The notes below the pieces were generated by a model, which had not been told where the DNA came from, did no database searches, and worked only from the letters and a program-made list of their open reading frames with translations. A DNA stretch of 64,000 nucleotides from Lactiplantibacillus plantarum. GTDB lineage: Bacteria; Bacillota; Bacilli; Lactobacillales; Lactobacillaceae. The stretch lies in contig NZ_CP039121.1 in the NCBI RefSeq assembly GCF_014131735.1, forward strand, positions 124,001 to 188,000, read 5' to 3'. Shown piece after piece: positions 1 to 9,117 of the stretch (position 1 is its first letter; every line of letters begins with the position of its first letter). Position numbers and translations under genes: made by a program.

Positions 1-654
1 TGGGGCAATGTCTCGGGCATTGACCGGGAAAAAGGCCTATTCGTGATCAAGCCATCTGGTGTTGATTATGGTGAATTAAAACCAAGCGATTTAGTCGTTG
101 TTAACTTACAGGGTGAAGTGGTTGAAGGTAAACTAAATCCGTCTAGTGATACGCCGACTCATACGGTGTTATATAACGCTTTTCCTAATATTGGCGGAAT
201 TGTCCATACTCATTCGCCATGGGCAGTTGCCTATGCAGCTGCCCAAATGGATGTGCCAGCTATGAACACGACCCATGCTGATACGTTCTATGGTGACGTG
301 CCGGCCGCGGATGCGCTGACTAAGGAAGAAATTGAAGCAGATTATGAAGGCAACACGGGTAAAACCATTGTGAAGACGTTCCAAGAACGGGGCCTCGATT
401 ATGAAGCTGTACCAGCCTCATTAGTCAGCCAGCACGGCCCATTTGCTTGGGGACCAACGCCAGCTAAAGCCGTTTACAATGCTAAAGTGTTGGAAGTGGT
501 TGCCGAAGAAGATTATCATACTGCGCAATTGACCCGTGCAAGTAGCGAATTACCACAATATTTATTAGATAAGCATTATTTACGTAAGCATGGTGCAAGT
601 GCCTATTATGGTCAAAATAATGCGCATTCTAAGGATCATGCAGTTCGCAAGTAA
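1..654 (+). CDS. araD: L-ribulose-5-phosphate 4-epimerase, 5' end outside the window
   Basis: Class II aldolase-family epimerase that converts L-ribulose-5-phosphate to D-xylulose-5-phosphate, the last step of arabinose entry into the phosphoketolase pathway. The frame is open from base 1 (W-G-N-V-S-G-I-D), so the gene is truncated by the window edge. About 217 of the usual ~230-240 residues are visible, and the GTG at 43 is internal, not a start. The HTHSPWA motif around 190-230 supplies metal-binding histidines and THADTF follows. It lies 51 bases upstream of araA on the same strand, so the two are probably cotranscribed with genes left of the window. Family and context agree; I am confident of the call. 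Confidence 0.95.
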   Translation, partial: WGNVSGIDREKGLFVIKPSGVDYGELKPSDLVVVNLQGEVVEGKLNPSSDTPTHTVLYNAFPNIGGIVHTHSPWAVAYAAAQMDVPAMNTTHADTFYGDVPAADALTKEEIEADYEGNTGKTIVKTFQERGLDYEAVPASLVSQHGPFAWGPTPAKAVYNAKVLEVVAEEDYHTAQLTRASSELPQYLLDKHYLRKHGASAYYGQNNAHSKDHAVRK

Positions 655-705
655 TAAGGATTAGTTGAATTAAAAAACATACAAATAGACGAGGAGTGCT
701 TAATT

Positions 706-2130
706 ATGTTATCAGTACCTGATTATGAGTTTTGGTTTGTTACCGGTTCACAACACCTTTATGGTGAAGAACAATTGAAGTCTGTTGCTAAGGATGCGCA
801 AGATATTGCGGATAAATTGAATGCAAGCGGCAAGTTACCTTATAAAGTAGTCTTTAAGGATGTTATGACGACGGCTGAAAGTATCACCAACTTTATGAAA
901 GAAGTTAATTACAATGATAAGGTAGCCGGTGTTATTACTTGGATGCACACATTCTCACCAGCTAAGAACTGGATTCGTGGAACTGAACTGTTACAAAAAC
1001 CATTATTACACTTAGCAACGCAATATTTGAATAATATTCCATATGCAGACATTGACTTTGATTACATGAACCTTAACCAAAGTGCCCATGGCGACCGCGA
1101 GTATGCCTACATTAACGCCCGGTTGCAGAAACATAATAAGATTGTTTACGGCTATTGGGGCGATGAAGATGTGCAAGAGCAGATTGCACGTTGGGAAGAC
1201 GTCGCCGTAGCGTACAATGAGAGCTTTAAAGTTAAGGTTGCTCGCTTTGGCGACACAATGCGTAATGTGGCCGTTACTGAAGGTGACAAGGTTGAGGCTC
1301 AAATTAAGATGGGCTGGACAGTTGACTATTATGGTATCGGTGACTTAGTTGAAGAGATCAATAAGGTTTCGGATGCTGATGTTGATAAGGAATACGCTGA
1401 CTTGGAGTCTCGGTATGAAATGGTCCAAGGTGATAACGATGCGGACACGTATAAACATTCAGTTCGGGTTCAATTGGCACAATATCTGGGTATTAAGCGG
1501 TTCTTAGAAAGAGGCGGTTACACAGCCTTTACCACGAACTTTGAAGATCTTTGGGGGATGGAGCAATTACCTGGTCTAGCTTCACAATTATTAATTCGTG
1601 ATGGGTATGGTTTTGGTGCTGAAGGTGACTGGAAGACGGCTGCTTTAGGACGGGTTATGAAGATTATGTCTCACAACAAGCAAACCGCCTTTATGGAAGA
1701 CTACACGTTAGACTTGCGTCATGGTCATGAAGCGATCTTAGGTTCACACATGTTGGAAGTTGATCCGTCTATCGCAAGTGATAAACCACGGGTCGAAGTT
1801 CATCCATTGGATATTGGGGGTAAAGATGATCCTGCTCGCCTAGTATTTACTGGTTCAGAAGGTGAAGCAATTGATGTCACCGTTGCCGATTTCCGTGATG
1901 GGTTCAAGATGATTAGCTACGCGGTAGATGCGAATAAGCCAGAAGCCGAAACACCTAATTTACCAGTTGCTAAGCAATTATGGACCCCAAAGATGGGCTT
2001 AAAGAAAGGTGCACTAGAATGGATGCAAGCTGGTGGTGGTCACCACACGATGCTGTCCTTCTCGTTAACTGAAGAACAAATGGAAGACTATGCAACCATG
2101 GTTGGCATGACTAAGGCATTCTTAAAGTAA
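706..2130 (+). CDS. araA: L-arabinose isomerase
   Basis: Cytoplasmic enzyme converting L-arabinose to L-ribulose. The 474-residue length is typical of the family. The N-terminus has [12 protein letters not shown], and the C-terminal half carries metal/substrate residues recognisable from the E. coli enzyme: Glu in GAEGDWKT, Glu in FMEDYTLD, and the GGGHHTM histidines near the end. The ATG is preceded by GAGGAG about 10 bases upstream. It follows araD closely and is followed by a strong hairpin at 2143-2183, so it probably ends the arabinose operon. The xylulose-5-phosphate made by this operon would feed the phosphoketolase encoded 1.2 kb away. Confidence 0.97.
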   Translation: MLSVPDYEFWFVTGSQHLYGEEQLKSVAKDAQDIADKLNASGKLPYKVVFKDVMTTAESITNFMKEVNYNDKVAGVITWMHTFSPAKNWIRGTELLQKPLLHLATQYLNNIPYADIDFDYMNLNQSAHGDREYAYINARLQKHNKIVYGYWGDEDVQEQIARWEDVAVAYNESFKVKVARFGDTMRNVAVTEGDKVEAQIKMGWTVDYYGIGDLVEEINKVSDADVDKEYADLESRYEMVQGDNDADTYKHSVRVQLAQYLGIKRFLERGGYTAFTTNFEDLWGMEQLPGLASQLLIRDGYGFGAEGDWKTAALGRVMKIMSHNKQTAFMEDYTLDLRHGHEAILGSHMLEVDPSIASDKPRVEVHPLDIGGKDDPARLVFTGSEGEAIDVTVADFRDGFKMISYAVDANKPEAETPNLPVAKQLWTPKMGLKKGALEWMQAGGGHHTMLSFSLTEEQMEDYATMVGMTKAFLK

Positions 2131-2142
2131 AGTGAATATCAC

Positions 2143-2183
2143 AAAATGGTTGTGGTTACTTATTGTGGCCATAACCATTTTTA
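2143..2183 (+). terminator. Rho-independent terminator after araA
   Basis: A 13-bp stem (2143-2155 with 2169-2181, one G-U pair) ends in a T-rich tract and lies 12 bases after the araA stop codon. Confidence 0.85.
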
Positions 2184-2210
2184 TTCAGAATCAGAAGTGG
2201 AGTGATTAGT

Positions 2211-2771
2211 GTGATTAAGAGTGAAAAGGCCAAAATGATTGCTGGTGAGTTGTTTAATGTTTATGACCCAGAACTAGTCGGTGAGCGAGCCATAGCACGG
2301 CAACAAGTAGAAGCTTTCAATCAGCTCGGTGAGACGAATCCCCATAAAAGCCAACAAATAATTAAACGATTATTTGGCGCGACTGGTGATAAAATTGAAG
2401 TTCATGCTACCTTTCGTTGTGATTACGGGTATAACCTATTCGTTGGTGAAGATTTCTTTGCTAATTATGACTGCGTGATTTTAGATGTGGCCCCGATTAA
2501 GATTGGAAAACACTGTCTATTAGGTCCCAAAGTACAAATTTATTCTGTGAATCATCCTGATGACCCTCAGTTACGACGCAATGGTGCCATGGGTATTGGT
2601 AAGTCTGTGAATCTAGGAGATGATTTATGGGTTGGCGGTGGCGCGATTATTTGTCCAGGGGTCACATTGGGAAATAATGTGATTGTTGCTGCGGGGAGTG
2701 TGGTCACCAAGTCCTTTGGAGATAACGTGGTTGTTGGTGGTAATCCAGCGCGGGTGATTCGGGAATTATGA
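2211..2771 (+). CDS. maa: Maltose/galactoside O-acetyltransferase (hexapeptide repeat)
   Basis: Left-handed beta-helix acyltransferase of the LacA/Maa/NodL type, transferring acetyl from acetyl-CoA to sugar hydroxyls. The N-terminal MIKSEKAKMIAGELFNVYDPEL region is the Mac domain. Hexapeptide repeats (IGKHCLLGP, VNLGDDLWVGGG, VTLGNNVIVAAG) fill the second half, and the catalytic His lies in YSVNHPDD. Length 186 is standard. I chose the GTG at 2211 because GGAG at 2199-2202 is well spaced from it, while the GTG at 2202 overlaps that ribosome-binding site. It sits after the araA terminator, so it probably has its own promoter or depends on readthrough. The physiological acceptor sugar is unknown. 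Confidence 0.85.
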   Translation: MIKSEKAKMIAGELFNVYDPELVGERAIARQQVEAFNQLGETNPHKSQQIIKRLFGATGDKIEVHATFRCDYGYNLFVGEDFFANYDCVILDVAPIKIGKHCLLGPKVQIYSVNHPDDPQLRRNGAMGIGKSVNLGDDLWVGGGAIICPGVTLGNNVIVAAGSVVTKSFGDNVVVGGNPARVIREL

Positions 2772-2852
2772 GAAGGATTAGTGATTATTATTGAACGTGT
2801 AATTTGGAAATGTGATCTTTAGTGTAGTCGCTTATCTTCTTGGGGTGAGAAA

Positions 2853-3251
2853 ATGCAAAATAAAGATTTAGACATTGACGCTCGTGTCAAAAATGCAGTT
2901 TTAGGGCTGCCATTACTAAAGCCTGATGAACAAAATCGCTGCTTAGGTACTTTTTATGAGCGGATCGAGCTTAAAATAACGTTTAGTGAAGCAATGCGTT
3001 ATGATTGGACGACGATTCTTGAGAAGGTTATGAAAAAGAAACGTAATTATCAACTATTATTTAATGGTCGTCTTGATATGGAGATTTTGGGACAATATAT
3101 CAGATTAGCTAATCGATGTGCAATGCCATTTGCAATTAAGAATAGTCAGCATTATCGGCATAATGCTGAAAGCGCTGCAATCATTTTGTGTGCTGATCAT
3201 GCGCTGAATCGCAAAGAAATTGATATTATGAAGCGTTACCCGCAATACTAA
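2853..3251 (+). CDS. YueI-like protein (DUF1694)
   Basis: A 132-residue soluble protein resembling the YueI/DUF1694 family of Firmicutes. The features I recognise are KPDEQNRCLGTFYERI near the N-terminus, LLFNGRLD mid-way, and an IILCADHALN-like segment near the end. No catalytic residues or membrane segments are evident and the family has no established function known to me. It stands alone between the acetyltransferase and a strong bidirectional terminator shared with the convergent phosphoketolase gene. The start ATG has GGGGTGAG upstream. The family assignment comes from memory of the motif pattern, so function is left open. Confidence 0.7.
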   Translation: MQNKDLDIDARVKNAVLGLPLLKPDEQNRCLGTFYERIELKITFSEAMRYDWTTILEKVMKKKRNYQLLFNGRLDMEILGQYIRLANRCAMPFAIKNSQHYRHNAESAAIILCADHALNRKEIDIMKRYPQY

Positions 3252-3259
3252 TAATGTGC

Positions 3260-3304
3260 AAAAAGCGACTTTCAAATGAATTCTCATTTGAAAGTCGCTT
3301 TTAA
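3260..3304. terminator. Bidirectional terminator between yueI-like gene and xpk
   Basis: A perfect 19-bp stem (3261-3279 with 3284-3302) with a four-base loop is flanked by A-runs on one side and T-runs on the other, so it can serve both convergent genes. Confidence 0.9.
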
Positions 3305-3330
3305 TTTACGCTGAATTATTGATTAAAACT

Positions 3331-5721
3331 CTACTTCAATGCAGTCCATTTCCAGTTTTCAACTTCTGGAATATCGGTACCTTCAGCACGGATATAGTCA
3401 TGATGCTTGTCTAAAATGCTGTTCATCTCTTGAATGACATGGGCACCTTTTTCGGCATAAGCTGGCGTTGCTAATAAGGCAGCTTTGACTAAGTGGAAAC
3501 GATCGAGTTCGTTGCGAACACGCATGTCGAATGGCGTTGTAATGTCGCCTTCTTCGCGGTAACCATGAACGTGTAAGTTATGGTTATGGCGATCGAAGAA
3601 GATGGTCTTTACTAAGTCGTCGTATGCATGATAAGCAAAGATAACTGGTTTGTCCTTAGTGAAGAAAGCATCAAATTCAGCATCTGATAAACCACGAGGG
3701 TCGTCTTTCTTCAGCTTCAGAAGATCAACAACGTTAATGAAGCGAATCTTCATTTCAGGGAAGCGTGCATGCAAGATTGATACGGCAGCTAAGCTTTCAG
3801 TCGTTGGTTCAGAGCCGGCAGTTGCGAAGACAACGTCGGGTTCTTCACCATGATCAGTGCTTGCCCAATCAACAACACCAAGGCCATCACGAACTAAGCG
3901 CTTAGCTTCGTCCATTGTGAACCATTGTGGACGAGGGTGCTTGCTGGCAATGATTAAATTAATCAATTGTTTGCTTTGGATAGCCTTATCAAAGGTTGCA
4001 ATCAAAGTATTGGCATCACCTGGAAGATAGGCACGAACGTATTCGGTCTTCTTTTCAGCCAAGTGTGAAATGATACCTGGATCTTGGTGAGAGTAACCAT
4101 TGTGATCTTGTTGGAAGGCTGTTGATGATGCAATCACATTCAGTGAAGGTACATCAGCCCGCCAAGGGGTTTCTTCGTGAGAATTCCGTAACCACTTGAA
4201 GTGTTGGGTTAACATTGAATCCACAACGCGCAGGAATGATTCATAACTTGCGAAGAAACCGTAACGTCCGGTTAAATTGTAAGCTTCCAACATCCCTTCA
4301 TCCATGTGTTCTGACAACATGGAGTCAATAATCCGGCCTTGAGGTGCTAACAAAGCATCATTAGGTTCGTGGATTGGTTCCATCCACTGACGTTTGGTAT
4401 CTTCAAAAGCAGCGCCTAGTTTGTTAGATAAGGTTTCGTCAGGACCCCAGCCACGGAAGTTCTTGTTGTCTTTGTTCAACTCAATTAAATCACGGATATA
4501 CTTACCAAGTTCAGTCATGTCTGAACCGTCTTCCTTACCGTGACTCTTGTTGTCCAAAGCATAATCATCGATATTTGGTGTAATTAAGTCTTTAGTTAAC
4601 TTACCGCCGTTAGTAACGGGGTTAGCAGCCATACGAGCTTGGCCTTCAGGGATGATTGCGGCAATTTCTGGTTTTAAAGTACCATTTTCATCAAATAATT
4701 CTTCTGGTTTGTATGATTTGAGCCAGTCAACTAATTTGTCGGCGTGTTCCATGTGATTGCGATCGACAGGAATTGGAATTTGGTGAGCCCGGAATGAACC
4801 TTCAATTGGTTCGCCGTCCCAACTCTTAGGACCGGTCCAGCCCTTAGGTGCCCGGAAAACAATCATTGGCCACTTAGGACGAGATTCATCATTGTTATCC
4901 TTGGCGTTCTTACGAATTGCGTGGATTTCTTCAATGACTTTATCCAATTCTTCAGCCATAATTTTGTGCATCTTGGCAGGGTCTGTACCTTCAACAAAGT
5001 GTGGATCCCAGCCTAGACCTTTAAAGTAGTCTTCAAGTTCTTCATGTGATTCACGTGAAAGAACTGTTGGATTAGAAATCTTGAAGCCGTTTAAGTTCAA
5101 GATTGGTAAGACTGTCCCGTCTGTAATTGGGTTAAGGAACTTGTTAACTTGCCAAGAAGTTGCCAATGGCCCAGTTTCAGATTCACCATCACCAACAACG
5201 GTAGCGGCAATTAAACCTGGATTATCTAATACTGCACCAGCACCATGCAGGATTGAGTAGCCAAGTTCGCCACCTTCATGGATCGAACCAGGCGTCTTAG
5301 GATCGGCATGGGAAGCAACCCCGCCTGGGAATGAGAATTGCTTGAATAAGCGTTTCATCCCAGCTTTGTCTTGGGTGATTTTAGGATACGTTTCCGTATA
5401 GGTGCCATCTAAGTAGGAGTTAGAAACCATTACTTGACCACCATGACCAGGGCCTTCAATGTAGAACATGTTCAAGCCATACTTATTGATTGCCCGGTTT
5501 AAATGGGCATAAATAAAGTTTTGACCAGCAATCGTGCCCCAATGGCCGATTGGATGAACTTTCACGTCGGTCGCCTTTAGTGGTTCCCGAAGTAACGGGT
5601 TATTTAGTAGATAGAGTTGACCAACTGAGATGTAGTTAGCAGCACGCCAATATTCATCAACGCGTTTTAGATATTCATCAGAAGAGTAATCAACTGTTTT
5701 GGATTTAATTGCTTCACTCAT
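3331..5721 (-). CDS. xpk: Xylulose-5-phosphate (fructose-6-phosphate) phosphoketolase
   Basis: Thiamine-diphosphate enzyme that splits xylulose-5-phosphate into acetyl-phosphate and glyceraldehyde-3-phosphate, the key step of heterofermentative pentose use. It is 796 residues when started at the ATG at 5721 (MSEAIKSK), which has AGGAG 8 bases upstream; an in-frame start seven codons earlier has no such site. Motifs: GPGHGG near residue 90, the TPP loop GDGESETG, and [14 protein letters not shown] in the second half. L. plantarum has two phosphoketolases; this copy near araA matches my memory of xpk2. A cre-like sequence overlaps its promoter, suggesting repression by CcpA on preferred sugars. 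Confidence 0.97.
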
Positions 5722-5772
5722 TATTTTGCAACTCCTTTGCAAATATTTGTTTTATTTATCATTACGGTTATT

Positions 5773-5800
5773 ATGATAGCGGTTTCAATTGTAAAGTCAA
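5773..5800 (-). promoter_or_regulatory. xpk promoter with overlapping cre site
   Basis: On the minus strand TTGACT (5795-5800) and TATCAT (5773-5778) are 16 bases apart. The 14-base segment 5774-5787 matches the cre consensus TGWAANCGNTNWCA at 13 of 14 positions and covers the -10 side. This predicts CcpA repression of xpk. Confidence 0.7.
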
Positions 5801-5833
5801 GCAATATTTGGCAAATCTATCAGTTTAACATCA

Positions 5834-5882
5834 AAGGACAAACAGGGAAGCGGTATGTAAGTACCCTTGACTGTTTGTCCTT
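5834..5882. terminator. Hairpin after the deoR-family gene
   Basis: A 12-bp perfect stem (5834-5845 with 5871-5882) encloses a 25-base loop. It lies just past the stop of the minus-strand regulator and upstream of xpk; the T-run is short, so termination may be partial. Confidence 0.6.
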
Positions 5883-5889
5883 CTATTGT

Positions 5890-6657
5890 TTATTTACCGC
5901 TGATCAATGAGATGTCAGCCAACCGAATTTGTTTCGCAAGCCGACTATCTAATTGTTCATCGGTGATAATGGCGTCCACGTTACTAATGTCTGTAGTTTT
6001 ATAAAGTGCGTTTTTTTCGAATTTGGTATGATCAGCCAAAATAACTTTCATCCGACAATGTGACATCATTTTTTTTGAAACTTCAACTTCTTCGATGTAG
6101 TGGTTGGTAATGCCTGCTTGCAGATCAACGCCACCACAGCCAAAAAATCCGATATCTGCATAGAGATTATCAATGTTATCTAATGTAATTGGCCCTGATA
6201 GAGACCCTTCGCTAGTTCGCATAGTGCCGCCTAATAGAACGAATTGAATGTCTTTAACGAACTGTAACGAATTTAAAACGAAAGTCGAGTTAGTAATAAC
6301 TGTTAAGTTAGTTAGTTGACTATGTTTGATTTTTTCAGCGACTTGAAATGCCGTGGTGCCATAATCTAGGAAAATGGATTCGCCGTCATGGATAAGTCGA
6401 AGTGCATTGGTAGCAATCTCTTTCTTCTCCGCAACGGCTTCATGCTGTCGTTTGCCATACTTGGTCTCATTGACGCTTTGTGGCGTTGTTGCCCCGCCAC
6501 GAATGGCTTGGACTAGCCCCTGTTTATCTAAAGTGTAAATATCTTTACGAACAGTTTCGCGAGAGACACTAATTTCTTTACTAATATCTGTGATTTTGAT
6601 TGTTCCTTGTTGCCTTAGTTGGTCTAGGATATATTTTTGACGTTGCATGACTTCCAT
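5890..6657 (-). CDS. DeoR-family transcriptional regulator of the galactitol-type PTS operon
   Basis: A 255-residue repressor with an N-terminal winged helix-turn-helix (residues ~8-55, SVSRETVRKDIYTLDKQGL, IRGGA) and a DeoRC sensor domain (FLDYGTTAFQVAE, IGFFGCGGVD, ADHTKFEKNALY). DeoR-family sensors normally bind phosphorylated sugars. The ATG at 6657 has GGGAGG 8 bases upstream. It is divergent from the EIIA-EIIB-EIIC-dehydrogenase operon starting at 6981, and the shared 323-base region holds a set of TTGCAAA/TTTGCAT repeats that are candidate operators. A role as substrate-responsive repressor of that operon is inferred from position. Confidence 0.88.
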   Translation of the reverse strand: MEVMQRQKYILDQLRQQGTIKITDISKEISVSRETVRKDIYTLDKQGLVQAIRGGATTPQSVNETKYGKRQHEAVAEKKEIATNALRLIHDGESIFLDYGTTAFQVAEKIKHSQLTNLTVITNSTFVLNSLQFVKDIQFVLLGGTMRTSEGSLSGPITLDNIDNLYADIGFFGCGGVDLQAGITNHYIEEVEVSKKMMSHCRMKVILADHTKFEKNALYKTTDISNVDAIITDEQLDSRLAKQIRLADISLISGK

Positions 6658-6980
6658 CGGGCTAACCTCCCTAAAATATAAAAGTATTTTCTATTTGTAA
6701 TAATATCATATATTTTGCATTTATTTGCATCTGGTTTTAGTAAAGTGAATGAAATAATTAATTTTGTCCCAGATTTGTAAGCGCTTAACATACTGATTAT
6801 ATAAACTTTGTGAATATAATAATTTGGTGTTTTTTATGTAAATTGCCTTGCAAAGTATCGCTTGCAAAGAGCACTTTAAAAAGTTTTTAAAGAAAAGTAT
6901 TGCAAAAGATTTGCAAAATGATACAATTTGAACTGTTGAAAGCGATTACATTTATATAAATACGAAGGGAGCGATTTATT
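6658..6980. promoter_or_regulatory. Divergent control region with TTGCAAA/TTTGCAT repeats, promoter and cre sites
   Basis: This gene-free stretch holds TTTGCAT at 6714 and 6724 (10-base period), TTGCAAA at 6848, 6862, 6900 and 6911, a plus-strand promoter TTGCAA (6900-6905), 16-base spacer, TACAAT (6922-6927), and a perfect 14/14 cre at 6937-6950 just after the predicted start point. A weaker cre (12/14) is at 6776-6789. The repeats are candidate DeoR operators; two of them form or touch the -35 element. Confidence 0.75.
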
Positions 6981-7451
6981 TTGAGTGAGAACCTTGTTGA
7001 AGTAAGTGATTATTTGAGAGACCAACTTATTTTTCTACACACCTCTTTTAAAACGTCGAAGGAATTATTTACAGCGATTAACGCGAAGGCACAGGAAAAT
7101 GGGTTTGTAACTGATCAATTTTTACCGAAAATAATCAAGCGAGAATCAACTTTTCCAACTGGCTTGCAACTGGAACATCGAGGTGTTGCAATTCCACATA
7201 CTGACGCGGATACAATCAACAAAGAATTTGTTGCCGTGGTTGTTAATGATGCTCCAATTGCTTTTAGTCGGATGGATGATCCAGAGCAAAAGGTTGATGC
7301 AAAATTAGTTTTTGTGCTTGGTCTGAATAAACCACATGCTCAGTTAGAGATGCTGCAAGCATTAATGGGAATTATTCAAGATGATTCATTAGTAAATTCA
7401 TTGGAAAATGCCGAGAACTTTAACCAAATTCATCAGTTGTTAAGCAAATAA
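6981..7451 (+). CDS. PTS EIIA component, galactitol/fructose type
   Basis: Cytoplasmic phosphocarrier that takes phosphate from HPr and passes it to EIIB. It is 156 residues, a single PTS_EIIA type-2 domain with the phosphorylated His73 in RGVAIPHTDAD. The start is TTG at 6981, supported by AAGGGAG about 9 bases upstream. It is first in an operon with EIIB (35-base gap), EIIC and a polyol-phosphate dehydrogenase. The promoter upstream carries a perfect cre and DeoR-type repeats, so expression should need substrate and absence of preferred sugars. Galactitol specificity is inferred from family type; sorbitol or another polyol is possible. Confidence 0.9.
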   Translation: MSENLVEVSDYLRDQLIFLHTSFKTSKELFTAINAKAQENGFVTDQFLPKIIKRESTFPTGLQLEHRGVAIPHTDADTINKEFVAVVVNDAPIAFSRMDDPEQKVDAKLVFVLGLNKPHAQLEMLQALMGIIQDDSLVNSLENAENFNQIHQLLSK

Positions 7452-7485
7452 AAGATAAATAGAAGAAATACGAGGAGAGATTATT

Positions 7486-7782
7486 ATGAAAAAATTAAAT
7501 GTATTAGTAGCTTGCGGTGCCGGAATTGCCACTTCAACGGTTGTTATGAAAAAAGTTGAAGATTTGTTTGCCGAAAATAATATTGACGCTAATTTGATTC
7601 AAATTAAGATTGCTGAAGCTGCTTCTAAGCAGGATGACGCGGATATGTTGATTTCAACAACTGTACTACCAACTGAATATAAGATTCCAGCGATTAAAGC
7701 AATGGGCTTTTTAACTGGTCTTGGTGTTGATAAATTGCAGGATGAAATCTTGACTAAAGCACGCGAAATTCAAGCACAATAA
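7486..7782 (+). CDS. PTS EIIB component, galactitol type
   Basis: A 98-residue phosphocarrier with the P-loop LVACGAGIATST, Cys10 being the phosphorylated residue, typical of the galactitol EIIB family. It receives phosphate from the EIIA upstream and donates it to the sugar bound by the EIIC encoded next. An RBS GAGGAGA precedes the ATG. It is separated from EIIA by 35 bases and from EIIC by 34, which fits a single transcript. Related families (ascorbate EIIB) share the fold, but the Gat-type EIIC next to it favours a polyol substrate. Confidence 0.92.
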   Translation: MKKLNVLVACGAGIATSTVVMKKVEDLFAENNIDANLIQIKIAEAASKQDDADMLISTTVLPTEYKIPAIKAMGFLTGLGVDKLQDEILTKAREIQAQ

Positions 7783-7816
7783 TTAAGAGCTAGGGTTTTA
7801 AGCAGGAGGATGCATT

Positions 7817-9088
7817 ATGAAAGTATTATCTGATGTTGTACAAAGCATCATTAATGTCGGCCCCAGCGTTATGCTTCCCATTATTATCTTTATTGTTGGG
7901 TTAATCTTTAGGGTTAAACCGGGTAAGGCACTCACATCTGGGATTACTGTTGGTATCGGTATGATTGGGATTAACCTAGTCATCAATTTGTTGACAACTA
8001 GTGTTGGTCCTGCTGCGCAGGCGATGGTTAAACGGTTTGGGTTTCATTTAACGATTATTGATGCTGGATGGCCTGCCGTTTCTGCTGGGACATGGGCACA
8101 GCCGATCTCAGCTATCATGATTCCAATTATTTTAGTCGTTAACGTTGGCTTAATTTTGTTAAATCTTACTAAAACACTTGATATCGATATTTGGAATTAC
8201 TGGCATATGATTGCGGCCGCGGCTACGGCTTATGTGGTGACGAAAAACTGGTGGTTTGCAATTCTTTGCGGGATTATCTATGAAATCGCTGTCTTAATTA
8301 TTGCTGATAAAACTGCGCCAAAGGTCGCTGAGTTTTATGGCTTGGATGGCATTAGCTTTCCAACTGGTTCTGCTGCGGCTTATGGCCTACTTGGTATTCC
8401 AATTGGATGGGTTGTCAGCAAAATTCCTGGAATCAGAAAATGGGATGTGGATCCACAAACAATTCAAAAACGGTTTGGGGTCTTTGGTGAACCCATGGTC
8501 ATGGGGATTGTCATTGGGATGTTACTAGCAGCCTTAGGTGGTTACAGCGTACCGAACATTTTGAAGCTTGGAATGTCCATGGGTGGTGTGATGTTCTTAA
8601 TGCCGCGTATGGTTAAGATCTTAATGGAAGGGTTAATTCCAATTCAAGAAGGTGCTCAAAAGTTACTTCAAGAGAAGTACGGGAACCGGAAGATTTACTT
8701 AGGAATGGATGCTGCTCTTTCAACCGGGTCACCAGCTACTTTGGCAACTGGACTATTAATGGTACCAATTACGTTATTCTTAGCCATTATTTTACCTGGT
8801 AACCGGGTATTGCCATTCGGTGATTTAGCAACAATTCCATTCTTTGCTGCCTTGATTGTTCCTAGTCGTAAAGGAAATATCGTCCACTCTGTACTCTCTG
8901 CTACTATCGTAATGGTATTTGCATTGTTGATGGCAACTGACTTTGGGCCAACGTTGACATCAATGATGCACGGTATTGTTGCCTTTCCAAAGGGCGCATC
9001 AGAGGTCACTAACTTGGATACGGGTGGTAACATCTTGAACTGGTTAATTTTGAAACTATCACAGTTAGTACAACCATTATTTAATTAA
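7817..9088 (+). CDS. PTS EIIC permease, galactitol type
   Basis: Integral membrane sugar-translocating subunit, 423 residues, with many hydrophobic segments starting at residue ~15 (SVMLPIIIFIVGLIF). Conserved Gat-family stretches include VNLLTTSVGPAAQAMVKRFG and SAAAYGLLGIPIGW. Length is slightly short of the ~430-450 usual for the family, with no sign of truncation. It completes an EIIA-EIIB-EIIC set in which the three domains are separate proteins. The dehydrogenase encoded next would oxidise the imported polyol phosphate. The exact polyol cannot be read from the sequence. Confidence 0.92.
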   Translation: MKVLSDVVQSIINVGPSVMLPIIIFIVGLIFRVKPGKALTSGITVGIGMIGINLVINLLTTSVGPAAQAMVKRFGFHLTIIDAGWPAVSAGTWAQPISAIMIPIILVVNVGLILLNLTKTLDIDIWNYWHMIAAAATAYVVTKNWWFAILCGIIYEIAVLIIADKTAPKVAEFYGLDGISFPTGSAAAYGLLGIPIGWVVSKIPGIRKWDVDPQTIQKRFGVFGEPMVMGIVIGMLLAALGGYSVPNILKLGMSMGGVMFLMPRMVKILMEGLIPIQEGAQKLLQEKYGNRKIYLGMDAALSTGSPATLATGLLMVPITLFLAIILPGNRVLPFGDLATIPFFAALIVPSRKGNIVHSVLSATIVMVFALLMATDFGPTLTSMMHGIVAFPKGASEVTNLDTGGNILNWLILKLSQLVQPLFN

Positions 9089-9117
9089 AGGATTATCCGT
9101 AGAAAGGAAAATGGATT

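Noticed and set aside
8695..9033. Open frame antisense to the galactitol-type EIIC
   Set aside because: Low-complexity hydrophobic translation typical of the reverse strand of a membrane protein gene; no start signal.
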